Positions 1-8,940 are shown, counted from the stretch's first letter. The stretch: DNA of 54,709 nt from Akkermansiaceae bacterium UBA4589 (GCA_002387565.1 DGJT01000045.1:1-54709); one strand, 5' to 3'. A program made the numbers and translations. The notes: a model not told the origin generated them from the sequence alone.

Positions 1-78
1 CAACACAGGCTTGTTTATCAAATTGTAGAGAAAGATAAACTTGTTAAGGTCATTAGTGTTTGGACTCATTATGAGTAG
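1..78 (+). CDS. 3' end of a RelE/YoeB (Txe)-type toxin gene, partial
   Basis: Frame 1 is open from the window edge to TAG at 76-78 and encodes 25 residues beginning QHRLVYQI and ending SVWTHYE. Txe/YoeB toxins, which are ribosome-dependent mRNA endonucleases, end in an HRLVY strand followed by a variable strand and a final HY. This fragment has the same layout. The family call rests only on that short tail. The antitoxin would be expected upstream, outside the window. Confidence 0.55.
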   Translation, partial: QHRLVYQIVEKDKLVKVISVWTHYE

Positions 79-231
79 GTTTTAATTCCTAAAACCTTTA
101 AGCTTCTTGGGGGTCGGTCCTTTGATTTTTGATTTGACAGATAATTTTGTGATTCTTGAGGGTCAGCTAGCTGTGTTTAATCTGGTTGTTTAAACTTTAC
201 TAACTTGTTGTTGTTTTTTATAGTCACTTTT
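79..231. other. AT-rich spacer, nothing recognised
   Basis: The spacer between the toxin end and the small lipoprotein holds no recognisable RNA gene, terminator or repeat. It presumably carries the promoter of the lipoprotein gene. Confidence 0.4.
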
Positions 232-417
232 ATGAAATCGATGTTGTTAGTTGTGTCTTTGGTTGTGGGTTTGTTGGCGTTGGTGAGTTGTGCTTCTACT
301 AGGGAGCCTACTTATAAAGCGCGCACTCCAACTACGGATGAGAGCAATGTGCCTTGGAATCGTCCAGAAGCTGGCGAAGGTGCAGGCATCTTAGGTGGCT
401 TACTCAATAGAGAGTAG
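232..417 (+). CDS. Small predicted lipoprotein, function unknown
   Basis: The 61-residue product starts at the ATG giving MKSMLLVV. An upstream in-frame start would add nine residues before the signal peptide and is less likely. Residues 5-19 are a hydrophobic signal segment ending in the lipobox LVSC, with Cys20 as the lipidated residue. The mature part is short, polar and proline-containing, and ends in a Gly-rich GAGILGGLLNRE stretch. Such small lipoproteins are common in Gram-negative envelopes, but no family is recognised. It converges on the SDR gene with a 29-bp gap and no clear terminator. Confidence 0.55.
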   Translation: MKSMLLVVSLVVGLLALVSCASTREPTYKARTPTTDESNVPWNRPEAGEGAGILGGLLNRE

Positions 418-446
418 TTGCCATGACCTCTTGAGTAGACAGTTTA

Positions 447-1106
447 TTAGCTCTGCCTGCTGTCAAGCTGGAAGGTTTGTCCAGATATATAGGGTTGCTC
501 TAGGTGTAGATGAGCGATGAATTTGGCCGCGTTGTCTGCGGTGTTGAATTGTTTGAGCTGGTGTTGCTCTAGGATGGCTTGCTCGCGCTCTGGGCTGAGG
601 TGCTTGGTGAGTGGGCTTGGAATAAAGCCCGGGAAGACGCAGTTGCTACGTAGGCCTTTGTTGCCGTATTCTTTGGCTATGCTTTTGCTGAGGCCTAGTA
701 GGGCGGCTTTGTGGGCGCTGTAATTAGCCTGCCCTAGTGGTGGGTGTATGGCTGAGTAGCTAGAGAGGAAGATGATGTGACCTCCTTGTTTGGATTTGAG
801 TAATTTACGTAGGCAGGATTGTGCGCTGAGAAAGGCTCCTTTGAGGTTGACCTGGTAGCTGTGATCCCATGATTGGCTGTCTTGTTTGTGGAGGATTTTG
901 TCGATGGTGACGCCAGCATTGATGATACATAAATCGAGGTTGTCTAGTTGTTTGATGTAGCTCTGGGTCTGTTCTTTTGATGTGACATTGAGCTCATGTT
1001 TGCTGGGTGCGTGCACCTGATGCCCCAGTTGACTGAAATGTTGGTTGATGCTCTGGGCTAAGAAGCCGTGACCTCCTGTAATGAGGATGGATTGTGTCGA
1101 ACTCAT
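447..1106 (-). CDS. SDR-family oxidoreductase (FabG-like)
   Basis: This 219-residue protein is a classical short-chain dehydrogenase/reductase. The N-terminal TGGHGFLA motif binds NAD(P)H, NAG at about residues 63-65 stabilises the fold, and catalytic Ser and YxxxK appear as LSSY and YSAHK. It is somewhat shorter than typical FabG (about 245 residues). Substrate cannot be deduced; carbonyl reduction of an acyl or polyol substrate is the family default. It lies 38 bp downstream of the class A PBP gene on the same strand, so cotranscription with envelope genes is likely. No Shine-Dalgarno is visible before the ATG. Confidence 0.8.
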   Translation of the reverse strand: MSSTQSILITGGHGFLAQSINQHFSQLGHQVHAPSKHELNVTSKEQTQSYIKQLDNLDLCIINAGVTIDKILHKQDSQSWDHSYQVNLKGAFLSAQSCLRKLLKSKQGGHIIFLSSYSAIHPPLGQANYSAHKAALLGLSKSIAKEYGNKGLRSNCVFPGFIPSPLTKHLSPEREQAILEQHQLKQFNTADNAAKFIAHLHLEQPYISGQTFQLDSRQS

Positions 1107-1144
1107 GGGTGATTACGGTGCTGCAAAAAAGTCTTTTAAAAGCG

Positions 1145-3664
1145 TTAAAAAGGTCTGAGGTCTTGGGTTTTAAGCTTGATGCTTTCGATATCATCTTGGA
1201 AGACAGCTTCTTGAGAAAAGGGTGATTCGATGAGGATGTCAGAGGCTTGGGTGTCTGACTGAGTTTTGGTTTGGTTTTGTGACTGAGGGTTTCTTAGGAT
1301 ATTTAAATTGGGAATGTTGGTTTGGGCTAGGTAGGGGTCTTTGCCTTTAAGTAAAGGAACTTGTATAGCGTAAGGTAGGTAGCTGGTGGCTGTTTTGGAT
1401 TGTTTGGTGTCATTAACAAGTTGCTCGTTGATAAAATCGAGGCGGTAGAATGATAAGGCTTGGTTGTTACGGTCTATGATGTCTCCCTGGCATTCTTTGA
1501 GTGAGGCTCTTGCGGAGGATTGTGAATTTTGTGAGCTAGCCTTGGGGGCGTAGAAAGCGTAGTTGGGAGATTCAAAGCCTTGTTGTTGGCAGGCTCGGCA
1601 AATTTGGTTTTGAAAACTGACATTCGATGTAGGTAAGCTGGTTCTGGAGCAGATGGTCGTTCTATTGTCGTAATCAATGCTGCGTGGGTTGATACTGTAG
1701 TTTTTTGCCATGTGTTGCATGAGTGTGTTCCAGATAGGGCCGGACAAATCTTTGCCAAAGGCATTGGGGTAGATAGTTTGATTGCCGTTAAAAAAGCCAA
1801 CCCAAATACCACAGCTATAGGGAGCAAGAGAGCCGATAGTCCAAGCATCGCTAAAGTTGGCTGTTGTGCTGGTTTTGACTGATAAGTCTTGGTTTTTGTA
1901 AGGGTTCCATAACTCTTGCCATTCTTTGAGGTAGCCGTGTGGGTGAAATACTTGGTCATAGAGAGCTTGTTTGAGTTGGGTCGAGACTAAGTGTAGTGGG
2001 TGAGAGATGTGACTAGGCTCTGCAGTATTTAAGCGTTCTTTTTTATAGATGACTTGGTGTTGGCTGTTATGAATTTGGTTGATGATAGATTCATTTTTAA
2101 TCGGGTTTTGCGGTGTGAGTAGAGCCTGGTAACGGTTTAGGGCTTGAGTCAATGATGTTGGGTATTGTCCAGAGAGCCATTTAGGCAGGTTTTGCTCTTC
2201 TGCGCTTAGGTTTGAGAAGTCAAACCCCCAGCCAGAGCTCTGTTTGAGTATGTTAGAGACGCCATGCTCGATACCTAGAGTAACTGTAGGGTTGATTTTG
2301 GATTGGATGAGTGAATGATACAAAGAGATGTTGCCTTGATATAGGGATTGCGCCTGCTCTTGTCCCCAAGCTCCTAAAATACCTTTGCCGTCATGAATAC
2401 CAATAAAACGGTTGTCCAAAGGCTCGTCAATCACACGCTCGTTCAGATGGCCTCCATCCTTAAGGTAGGCAGCATAAATAAACGGGATAAACGCTGTGCC
2501 CAGTGGGCGTTTGCCTGATTCGATGAAGTCATACTGCGAGTGGTTGAAATCTCGTCCGCCTATATAGGTGATGATTTCTCCAGTTTGGTCGTTTTTAATC
2601 AGAATAGAGCCTTGTAGATATTTAGGGATTTGGTCGCTTGAATGGTTTTGGTAGAGAGGATGCCTGTAATTAGCTGTCTGCTCTATAGACAGGAGGTGTT
2701 GCTGTAGTGTTTTTTGGGCGAGGTCTTGGAGCTCTTTGTCAATGGAGGTGTAGATGTGGAAGCCTCCTTGGGTAAACTCTTGGTTGGTAATTTTGGATTC
2801 GAGCTCTTTGAGGATTTGTACGTAGAGGTGTGAGGTCTGTCTCTTGAGAGGTTTGCGGTTGAGAGTGTGTGGTGAATCTTTGAGCTCTTGGTAGAGGTCT
2901 TGGTCGATGATGGATTCATCTCTGAGGCGCTTGAACACTTGTTCACGGGCAGATATGTGTCTTTTGCGTGTAGGGCCAAAGGCGCTGGGGTTTTTAATGG
3001 TGCCAACGAGACTTGCTGATTCTTGCCAGTTGAGTTCGCTAGGTTCTTTGCCAAAATACCCTAGTGAAGCACTACGAATACCGTAATAACCTGAACCAAA
3101 AATAATTCGGTTGAGGTAGAATTCTAAAACTTGGTCTTTGGTGAATTGCTTCGTGATGCGTCTAGCAAGGAAGAGCTCGACTAATTTTCTTTGGAATTGA
3201 TTTTCTCCACGTTCTTTAGCTTCTTCGGGGAGACGGTAGGCATTTTTGGCGAGTTGCTGAGTGAGAGTACTGCCGCCTTGGGTGACTTCTTTGTCTTTGA
3301 TGTAAAGGTAAGCGACCCTTAGTAAGCCGATGTAATCAATGCCGTCATGCTCGTAAAAACGTTGATCTTCACCAGCGATGAGAGATTGGATGAATTTTTG
3401 ATTAACATCTTTGAGTTTTACTGGACTTCTGTTCTCAACAAAAATACGTCCTAATTCTTCGCCATTTTTGTCATAAATAATACTAGGAAGCTCAATATTA
3501 TTTATTAGGGATAAATCATAGCCTTCGGCACGCTCCCAATAGGGTTTTAGTTGGATATAGATATAGGCGATAACGACTAAAGCTACTAGCATACCAACCA
3601 TGAACGCCCATTTAATTAAGCGTTTTAAAATGCGTGATTTTTTATGCGGCAGAGTAGTTGACAT
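1145..3664 (-). CDS. Class A penicillin-binding protein with degenerate transpeptidase site
   Basis: The 839-residue protein has an N-terminal membrane anchor (about residues 20-38) and a GT51 glycosyltransferase domain that polymerises lipid II. Its motifs are intact: EDQRFYEHDG with Glu99, and GGSTLTQQLAKN at 130-141. The C-terminal transpeptidase domain is recognisable but all three active-site motifs are altered. SxxK reads T390-A-F-I393, SxN reads S455-K-I, and KTG reads K597-T-S599. Reading the codons directly confirms Thr (ACA at 2497-2495) and Ile (ATC at 2488-2486). I infer a glycan polymerase without DD-transpeptidase or penicillin binding. It follows the GT2 gene by 65 bp on the same strand and precedes the SDR gene. 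Class A PBP is secure; loss of crosslinking is inference. Confidence 0.9.
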   Translation of the reverse strand: MSTTLPHKKSRILKRLIKWAFMVGMLVALVVIAYIYIQLKPYWERAEGYDLSLINNIELPSIIYDKNGEELGRIFVENRSPVKLKDVNQKFIQSLIAGEDQRFYEHDGIDYIGLLRVAYLYIKDKEVTQGGSTLTQQLAKNAYRLPEEAKERGENQFQRKLVELFLARRITKQFTKDQVLEFYLNRIIFGSGYYGIRSASLGYFGKEPSELNWQESASLVGTIKNPSAFGPTRKRHISAREQVFKRLRDESIIDQDLYQELKDSPHTLNRKPLKRQTSHLYVQILKELESKITNQEFTQGGFHIYTSIDKELQDLAQKTLQQHLLSIEQTANYRHPLYQNHSSDQIPKYLQGSILIKNDQTGEIITYIGGRDFNHSQYDFIESGKRPLGTAFIPFIYAAYLKDGGHLNERVIDEPLDNRFIGIHDGKGILGAWGQEQAQSLYQGNISLYHSLIQSKINPTVTLGIEHGVSNILKQSSGWGFDFSNLSAEEQNLPKWLSGQYPTSLTQALNRYQALLTPQNPIKNESIINQIHNSQHQVIYKKERLNTAEPSHISHPLHLVSTQLKQALYDQVFHPHGYLKEWQELWNPYKNQDLSVKTSTTANFSDAWTIGSLAPYSCGIWVGFFNGNQTIYPNAFGKDLSGPIWNTLMQHMAKNYSINPRSIDYDNRTTICSRTSLPTSNVSFQNQICRACQQQGFESPNYAFYAPKASSQNSQSSARASLKECQGDIIDRNNQALSFYRLDFINEQLVNDTKQSKTATSYLPYAIQVPLLKGKDPYLAQTNIPNLNILRNPQSQNQTKTQSDTQASDILIESPFSQEAVFQDDIESIKLKTQDLRPF

Positions 3665-3729
3665 AGAGCTGTTGTTAGCTATGGCAAGTTATACTAAAGA
3701 TTGGTTTCTTAGTACAATTTATTCTGAGT

Positions 3730-5199
3730 TTATGTGTTTTTACTACAATGATGAGCAGTAAATAAATTAGGGAACAAAGAATTAAAAGCGATATAGAAGA
3801 AACCAATAGGAAAGATGCCTAAGAGGATAGCCCCTACATAATTATGGTTACCAAGAAAGTGACTCACTAAAAAGGTAAAATAACAACCAAAGAGTATTTC
3901 AAAAACAACGGTGAATGATTTAATAGGGCGGTAGAGTATTTTTTTGACAGGAATACTGCTGTCGTGAGAAATGCAATATTTAGGGGTTCTAACAAAGCTG
4001 CTATGCTGGTGAAATACAGCTTCTAAAACGGCTTTAGCATTATTGATGGACATGCCTACACCGACACCCATAAGCAAAGGGAGTTTAATGAAAAAGGATA
4101 ATACAGAGCCTTTGTTGAGTTGTAATTGAGAAATAAGGTAGAAAGAAATAAGGGATATAGTTCCTAGACTATAAATAACGACCTGCATAAGGATATCTAA
4201 CCATGTAGGTATTTCTGGGCTATCGAATCCAGGGTTCAGCAGAACAGCTAAAAGCAGTAGTAGTAAATAGGCAAAATTAGAAGTGAGATGGCTAGTCGCT
4301 TCTAGTTTGACAAAGAAGGGTGCTTTGCTCTTCCAAATAGTTGGTAAAATTTTAAGGCAGCATTGAATAGCGCCTTTTGCCCAGCGGTGTTGTTGGCTCT
4401 TAAAACTATTTACATCAGGTGGTAATTCAGCTGGTGTTTCTATGTGATTTAAGAAGAGGAATTTCCAACCTTTAAGCTGAGCGCGATAGCTTAAATCCAT
4501 GTCCTCAGTTAGGGTGTCATGCTCCCAGCCGCCAGCGTCTTCGATCGCTTGTTTTCTCCAGATGCCAGCAGTCCCATTAAAGGTAAAAAATCGGCCACTG
4601 CGGCAACGTGCTGTTTGTTCGATTTGCAGGTGCCCATCAAGGAGTATGGCTTGAATGCGGGTGAGTAGATTGTAGTTGCGGTTAATATGTCCCCAACGGG
4701 TTTGCACAACCGCTAAATTTGGGTTGGTAAAGTAGTGAATGGTTTCTTGTAACAAGGACGCTTGAGGGCTAAAATCAGCATCTAAAATTAACAAGTATTC
4801 AGCATCGGTGTATTTGAGTCCGTTTTCTAAGGCTCCCGCTTTGAAACCTGTGCGGTTAGTGCGGTGGTGGTAATCTACATGGTAACCTAGAGCATTTAAC
4901 TCCTTGGCTTTGTTTTGAGCTATTTCTTGAGTCTCATCGGTAGAGTCATCAAGGATTTGGATGTGTAACTTATCCTTGGGATAATCTATTTCGCTGACTT
5001 TTTGTAAGAGGCGCTCAGTAACATGCTGCTCATTAAAAATAGGGAGCTGTACGGTGACCTTAGGGAGCTCAGCAAAATTAGATTGAGGCTGAGGCATATA
5101 ATTTTTATGCTTAAAATAAAGATAGAGCATCAAAAAACGATGCGCTCCATAACCGCACAGGCACAAAATAATCGCGCTGTAACAGATATAATAAATCAT
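3730..5199 (-). CDS. Processive family 2 glycosyltransferase (cellulose/mannan synthase-like)
   Basis: The 489-residue membrane protein has an N-terminal transmembrane helix, a cytoplasmic GT-A domain and a C-terminal helical bundle (about residues 300-480). It carries the four processive beta-glycosyltransferase signatures: DD at 84-85 (ILDDSTDET), DAD at 140-142, TED at 231-233 and QQHRW at 269-273. Family members transfer sugars from nucleotide donors to a growing beta-glycan, as in cellulose, glucomannan or hyaluronan synthases. There is no PilZ domain or BcsB-like neighbour, so the product is unknown. It precedes the class A PBP gene by 65 bp, which suggests an envelope or exopolysaccharide role. 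Confidence 0.85.
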   Translation of the reverse strand: MIYYICYSAIILCLCGYGAHRFLMLYLYFKHKNYMPQPQSNFAELPKVTVQLPIFNEQHVTERLLQKVSEIDYPKDKLHIQILDDSTDETQEIAQNKAKELNALGYHVDYHHRTNRTGFKAGALENGLKYTDAEYLLILDADFSPQASLLQETIHYFTNPNLAVVQTRWGHINRNYNLLTRIQAILLDGHLQIEQTARCRSGRFFTFNGTAGIWRKQAIEDAGGWEHDTLTEDMDLSYRAQLKGWKFLFLNHIETPAELPPDVNSFKSQQHRWAKGAIQCCLKILPTIWKSKAPFFVKLEATSHLTSNFAYLLLLLLAVLLNPGFDSPEIPTWLDILMQVVIYSLGTISLISFYLISQLQLNKGSVLSFFIKLPLLMGVGVGMSINNAKAVLEAVFHQHSSFVRTPKYCISHDSSIPVKKILYRPIKSFTVVFEILFGCYFTFLVSHFLGNHNYVGAILLGIFPIGFFYIAFNSLFPNLFTAHHCSKNT

Positions 5200-5234
5200 A
5201 AAATTTTTAAGAGTCTAATAGAGTAACCTTAGAT

Positions 5235-5288
5235 AAAAAAAACCTCATGCTGAGAAGACCAATGGTCAATCAATCATGAGGTTTTTTT
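5235..5288. terminator. Bidirectional rho-independent terminator
   Basis: Cctcatg (5243-5249) pairs with catgagg (5275-5281). The stem is extended by eight A upstream and seven T downstream, so each strand ends in a T-run. It lies just past the stop of leftward rpmJ and upstream of the GT2 gene, separating the two. Confidence 0.8.
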
Positions 5289-5306
5289 GATTAAGCAATT
5301 AAGAGC

Positions 5307-5471
5307 TTATTTAACACCTTTTTTACTCAAACGAGTACCGCGGGTAGCGCCTTGTCTCGCTTTGAAACGAGGATTAGTTTTACAAATAACATAAAGAGTG
5401 CCTTTGCGTTTAACAACTTGGCAGTCTGAGTGACGCTTTTTTGCTGAAGCGAGTGAAGAAAGAACTTTCAT
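5307..5471 (-). CDS. rpmJ: 50S ribosomal protein L36, B type, with C-terminal tail
   Basis: Starting at the ATG giving MKVLSSLA, the product is 54 residues. Residues 1-41 match the zinc-independent type B L36 (AKKRHSDC, then VVKRKGTLYVI, then TNPRFKARQG). Cys17 and Cys30 remain, but the full set of four zinc ligands does not. A 13-residue basic tail (ATRGTRLSKKGVK) follows the normal end of the protein. A longer in-frame start would add seven non-conserved residues and is rejected. L36 binds 23S rRNA in the large subunit. It is a single gene, divergent from ruvB by 121 bp, with its own terminator. Confidence 0.93.
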   Translation of the reverse strand: MKVLSSLASAKKRHSDCQVVKRKGTLYVICKTNPRFKARQGATRGTRLSKKGVK

Positions 5472-5592
5472 AATAGGATGGATCAAATACAATTTTATTC
5501 CTGACTTAGGGTCTAAGTGGAATGAGCGGACGCGAATTTAAGCAAAAAGTTCTTAGCTCGACAAGTCTTTTTTAATATGAAATAATCTCGCC

Positions 5593-6624
5593 ATGATTAA
5601 TGATGATGTTTCAGGGCACTTTGATGAACCAGATATAGATCTAGAACAATCTCTAAGACCTAAGGATTTTGTAGGTTTTTCAGGGCAAGACAAGGTCGTT
5701 GAGCGCTTGTTACTCATGATAGAAGCGGCCAAACATCGTGAGGATGTATTAGAGCATATTTTATTATGTGGGCCTCCTGGGTTAGGTAAAACAACACTAG
5801 CGACAATTATTGCTCAAACTGTAGGCGCTAATTTACATACAGTATCAGGCCCTCAAATAGACAAAGCGGCAGATTTAGCGGGTGTGTTAACCAACCTAAC
5901 CAAGGGTGATATCCTCTTTATTGACGAGATTCATAGGCTGCATCCAGCGATTGAAGAGTATCTATATCCAGCTATGGAGGATTATAAATTAGATATCATG
6001 ATTGATAGTGGTCCTTCTGCTCGATCAGTTGAGTTAAAATTACCTAAGTTTACTTTACTGGGTGCGACCACACGTTCGGGGTCATTGACAGCACCGCTTC
6101 GCTCCAGATTTGGTTTACTCAATCGGATGGATTATTACAACATTGAGTCATTAAGCCAAATATTATTACGCTCATCTACTTTGCTAGGGGTTGAGCTACT
6201 GCCAGAAGGAGCTAAAGAAATAGCTCTGCGCTCACGTGGCACACCACGTATCGCTAATAATTTACTGCGTTGGGTGAGAGATTATACTCAGGTTAGAGCG
6301 GCGGGGATTATTGATCAACCTGTGGCGATTGCAGCTCTGCAGATGATTGATATAGATGAAGATGGGTTAGATGAAATGGATAAACAGATTTTAGAGGCTC
6401 TCATCCATAAGTTTAATGGTTCACCTGTAGGGCTTAATACCTTGGCCATGGCACTAGGTGAGGAGAGCTCTACTATTGAGGAGGTTAATGAACCATTTCT
6501 TATGATGAAAGGATTCATCAAGCGCACGCCTCGAGGGCGCGTCGCGATGCCTGCAGCCTATGAAAAATTTGGTTTGCAGATACCGAGTGGCTTAAGGCAG
6601 GAGCAACCAGAACTTTTTCAATAA
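5593..6624 (+). CDS. ruvB: Holliday junction branch migration ATPase RuvB
   Basis: The 343-residue AAA+ ATPase drives branch migration of Holliday junctions as part of RuvABC. It shows Walker A GPPGLGKTTLA (about residues 60-70), Walker B DEIHR, sensor 1 GATTRSG, the LRSRFG arginine-finger region and a C-terminal winged helix (FIKRTPRGRVAMPAAYEKFG). Length is typical of the family. It stands alone here, without ruvA or ruvC beside it. No Shine-Dalgarno precedes the ATG (the upstream bases are aataatctcgcc). Confidence 0.98.
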   Translation: MINDDVSGHFDEPDIDLEQSLRPKDFVGFSGQDKVVERLLLMIEAAKHREDVLEHILLCGPPGLGKTTLATIIAQTVGANLHTVSGPQIDKAADLAGVLTNLTKGDILFIDEIHRLHPAIEEYLYPAMEDYKLDIMIDSGPSARSVELKLPKFTLLGATTRSGSLTAPLRSRFGLLNRMDYYNIESLSQILLRSSTLLGVELLPEGAKEIALRSRGTPRIANNLLRWVRDYTQVRAAGIIDQPVAIAALQMIDIDEDGLDEMDKQILEALIHKFNGSPVGLNTLAMALGEESSTIEEVNEPFLMMKGFIKRTPRGRVAMPAAYEKFGLQIPSGLRQEQPELFQ

Positions 6625-6685
6625 TAGTGACTTCTATTTGCGGGGCAATAGTTTGTATTTTAGATTATAAAGCTCTTTAAATAAA

Positions 6686-6720
6686 ACAAATACAGTATGA
6701 ATGACTTATACTGTATTTGT
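6686..6720. terminator. Perfect 13-bp hairpin between convergent genes
   Basis: Acaaatacagtat (6686-6698) is perfectly complementary to atactgtatttgt (6708-6720), with a 9-base loop. It sits between the converging ruvB and TM2-protein genes. The T-runs are weak, so it may act as a bidirectional terminator or an mRNA 3'-end stabiliser. Confidence 0.65.
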
Positions 6721-6744
6721 TAAAGTTTTGGAGATTAAAGTGGC

Positions 6745-6969
6745 TTAGTTTTTAATGACTTTGCCCGTGGAGTCAGTAAACTTGCCTACAATAATAAGAA
6801 TAAGGTCAATTAGAGTCCATATACCCATTCCTCCAAAAGTCACAATCATAAGGATGCCTGTTCCAACTTTGCCCGCATAGAAACGGTGCACACCAATAGA
6901 GCCTAGAAAGATACAGAGTAATAAGGCGGCTACGAAACTTTTGTCACTTTTTGCTAATTCATTCATCAT
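6745..6969 (-). CDS. TM2 domain-containing small membrane protein
   Basis: The 74-residue protein is almost entirely a TM2 domain. There are two transmembrane helices (about residues 12-26 and 36-60) joined by the diagnostic GVHRFYAGKVGTGI turn, followed by GGMGIWTLIDLI. TM2 proteins are widespread and of largely unknown function. Two consecutive ATG codons open the gene; either could be used. It is convergent with ruvB and divergent from ilvB. Confidence 0.85.
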   Translation of the reverse strand: MMNELAKSDKSFVAALLLCIFLGSIGVHRFYAGKVGTGILMIVTFGGMGIWTLIDLILIIVGKFTDSTGKVIKN

Positions 6970-7190
6970 AATTAATATTCTTAAGTTAAATTACCTAGAA
7001 GTAATTTGAAGTATCATAACAGCAGTAGTATTTCTGTCTAGTTGTTTTTTGAGATAGGAGTGTTTGAGGTTTTTTAGTTGTTTTTGTTATTTTTAATACA
7101 GGTTAAAAATTAATGTTTGATGTTTTTTAGTTAATTTTGTTGATTTTTTTTAATTTAAAAAGTAAGGTTTGGTGGAATTAACTACATTTT

Positions 7191-8909
7191 ATGAATTTAG
7201 ACGGCGCACAAGCATTATTGAAAACACTCAACAGTTTAGGAATTGAGTATATCTTTGGATACTCTGGGGGGGCAGCTCTACCTATTTTTGATGCTCTTGA
7301 AACTACAGACACTAATCTTAAGTTTATTTTAAGTCGTCACGAGCAAGGCGCTACACACATGGCTGATGGTTACGCTCGTGCTACAGGTAAACCTGCTGCT
7401 GTACTAGTGACATCAGGACCTGGTGTGGGGAACACGATTACAGGGTTAATGACAGCTCAGATGGATTCTGTGCCAATGATTTTGCTCTCTGGTCAGCAAG
7501 TGACATGGATGTTAGGTAAGGATGCTTTTCAGGAGGCAGACACATTTAGTATTAGTTTGCCAGTAGTTAAGCACAACTATTTGGTGAAAAATACAAATGA
7601 TATTCCACGTATAGCAAGAGAGGCTTACCATATTGCGACTACTGGTCGACCTGGTCCTGTATTGATTGATTTGCCTAAAGATATCACCCAAGGAGAATTC
7701 ACAGGCTCATTAGATGCAGAAATTAATTTACCTGGGTACCATCCAGAAAAGGCCTTCAATATTGATGAGTCAAAAATTGATGAAGCTATTGAGTTAATCA
7801 AAGAGGCTAAAAGACCGCTTATCTTAGCAGGTCAAGGTGCTATGATAGCACGTGCAGATAAAGAGCTTATGGAATTTGCTGAGACATTGGGTTGTCCAGT
7901 GACTAGTACTCTCTTAGGTAAGGGTGTGTTCCCTGAAACTCATGAATTAGCCTTAGGTATGTTAGGTATGCACGGCACGGCTTATGCGAATAAAGCTGTA
8001 GTTGAATGTGATTTAATTATTAATATTGGTTCACGTTTTGATGATCGTATTTTAGGTAAGACTGAGATGTTTTGTCGCAATGCTAAGAAAATTCATTTTG
8101 ATATTGATGCCGCTGAAATTAATAAAATGATTGAAGTTGATGTTGCTATTATTGGTGACGCTAAGGCATCGTTACAAGCTATCAATAAGAAAATTAAGCC
8201 ACTTGAAACTCAAGAGTGGCTCAAACATCTCAACGGCTATAAGAAAAAATACCCACTTAATTATAAAAAACAAGGTGGCCTTAAAATGCAGCAAGTGATA
8301 GATGAGTTTTATCAGCTCACAGAGGGTAAAGCCATTATGTCGACAGACGTAGGCCAGCATCAGATGTGGGCCGCTCAGTTTTATAAAAACCATCAATCTT
8401 TTGAATGGCTTAGCTCAGGTGGAGCGGGGACTATGGGATTTGGTTTTCCTGCGGCTATTGGCGCAGCTTTTGCTTGTCCAGATAAGATTGTAGCCTGTGT
8501 GGTAGGTGATGGAGGTTTTCAGATGACTCTCTGTGAATTGGCTACAGCGGCTATTCATAAATTACCGATTAAGATTCTTGTTCTTAACAATCACTACCTC
8601 GGTATGGTTAGACAATGGCAAGAGCTATTCTTTGATGACCGTAAATCAGGTGTAGATTTAGAAGGCAACCCAGATTTTGTTAAGCTTGCAGCAGCGTACG
8701 GAGTAAAAGGTTTTAATATCAAGCGTCCAGTAGATGTAAGAAAAGTATTACAACAAGCCCTCGATTATAACGATGGTCCAGTGCTTATTAATGCTGAGTG
8801 TCTCAAAACTGACAACGTGTTCCCGATGATTCCTGCTGGAGCACCACTCGAAGAAATGCTCATTGAACGTCCAAAAGGTCAAATGGCCAAACCAGAAGGA
8901 TCAACTTAA
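7191..8909 (+). CDS. ilvB: Acetolactate synthase large subunit
   Basis: The 572-residue thiamine-diphosphate enzyme condenses pyruvate with pyruvate or 2-ketobutyrate, the first common step of branched-chain amino acid synthesis. It has the N-terminal YSGGAALPIFDAL and catalytic-Glu region (RHEQGATHMADGYARATGKPA), the central FAD-type domain, and the C-terminal TPP motif GDGGFQMTLCEL ending in NNHYLGMVRQWQELF. Length fits the biosynthetic (AHAS) form. The regulatory subunit ilvH lies 437 bp downstream; the two are normally adjacent and are separated here by an inserted cassette. No Shine-Dalgarno and no obvious attenuator are seen in the 221-bp AT-rich leader. Confidence 0.97.
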   Translation: MNLDGAQALLKTLNSLGIEYIFGYSGGAALPIFDALETTDTNLKFILSRHEQGATHMADGYARATGKPAAVLVTSGPGVGNTITGLMTAQMDSVPMILLSGQQVTWMLGKDAFQEADTFSISLPVVKHNYLVKNTNDIPRIAREAYHIATTGRPGPVLIDLPKDITQGEFTGSLDAEINLPGYHPEKAFNIDESKIDEAIELIKEAKRPLILAGQGAMIARADKELMEFAETLGCPVTSTLLGKGVFPETHELALGMLGMHGTAYANKAVVECDLIINIGSRFDDRILGKTEMFCRNAKKIHFDIDAAEINKMIEVDVAIIGDAKASLQAINKKIKPLETQEWLKHLNGYKKKYPLNYKKQGGLKMQQVIDEFYQLTEGKAIMSTDVGQHQMWAAQFYKNHQSFEWLSSGGAGTMGFGFPAAIGAAFACPDKIVACVVGDGGFQMTLCELATAAIHKLPIKILVLNNHYLGMVRQWQELFFDDRKSGVDLEGNPDFVKLAAAYGVKGFNIKRPVDVRKVLQQALDYNDGPVLINAECLKTDNVFPMIPAGAPLEEMLIERPKGQMAKPEGST

Positions 8910-8940
8910 AAATTAAGAATTGAAAGTGGATAATTGAAAA
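8908..8940 (+). repeat. Left terminal inverted repeat of the four-helix-bundle cassette
   Basis: This AT-rich arm begins at the ilvB stop and contains gaaagtggataattgaaaa. Its reverse complement aligns, with a few mismatches, to the arm at 9307-9342. The four-helix-bundle ATG overlaps the arm's last base. Related sequence recurs near 10745, 19510 and 19636. Confidence 0.6.

Noticed and set aside
6970..7190. Attenuator or T-box leader before ilvB
   Set aside because: The spacer is AT-rich, with no leader peptide rich in Leu/Val/Ile, no paired terminator and antiterminator, and no T-box motif.
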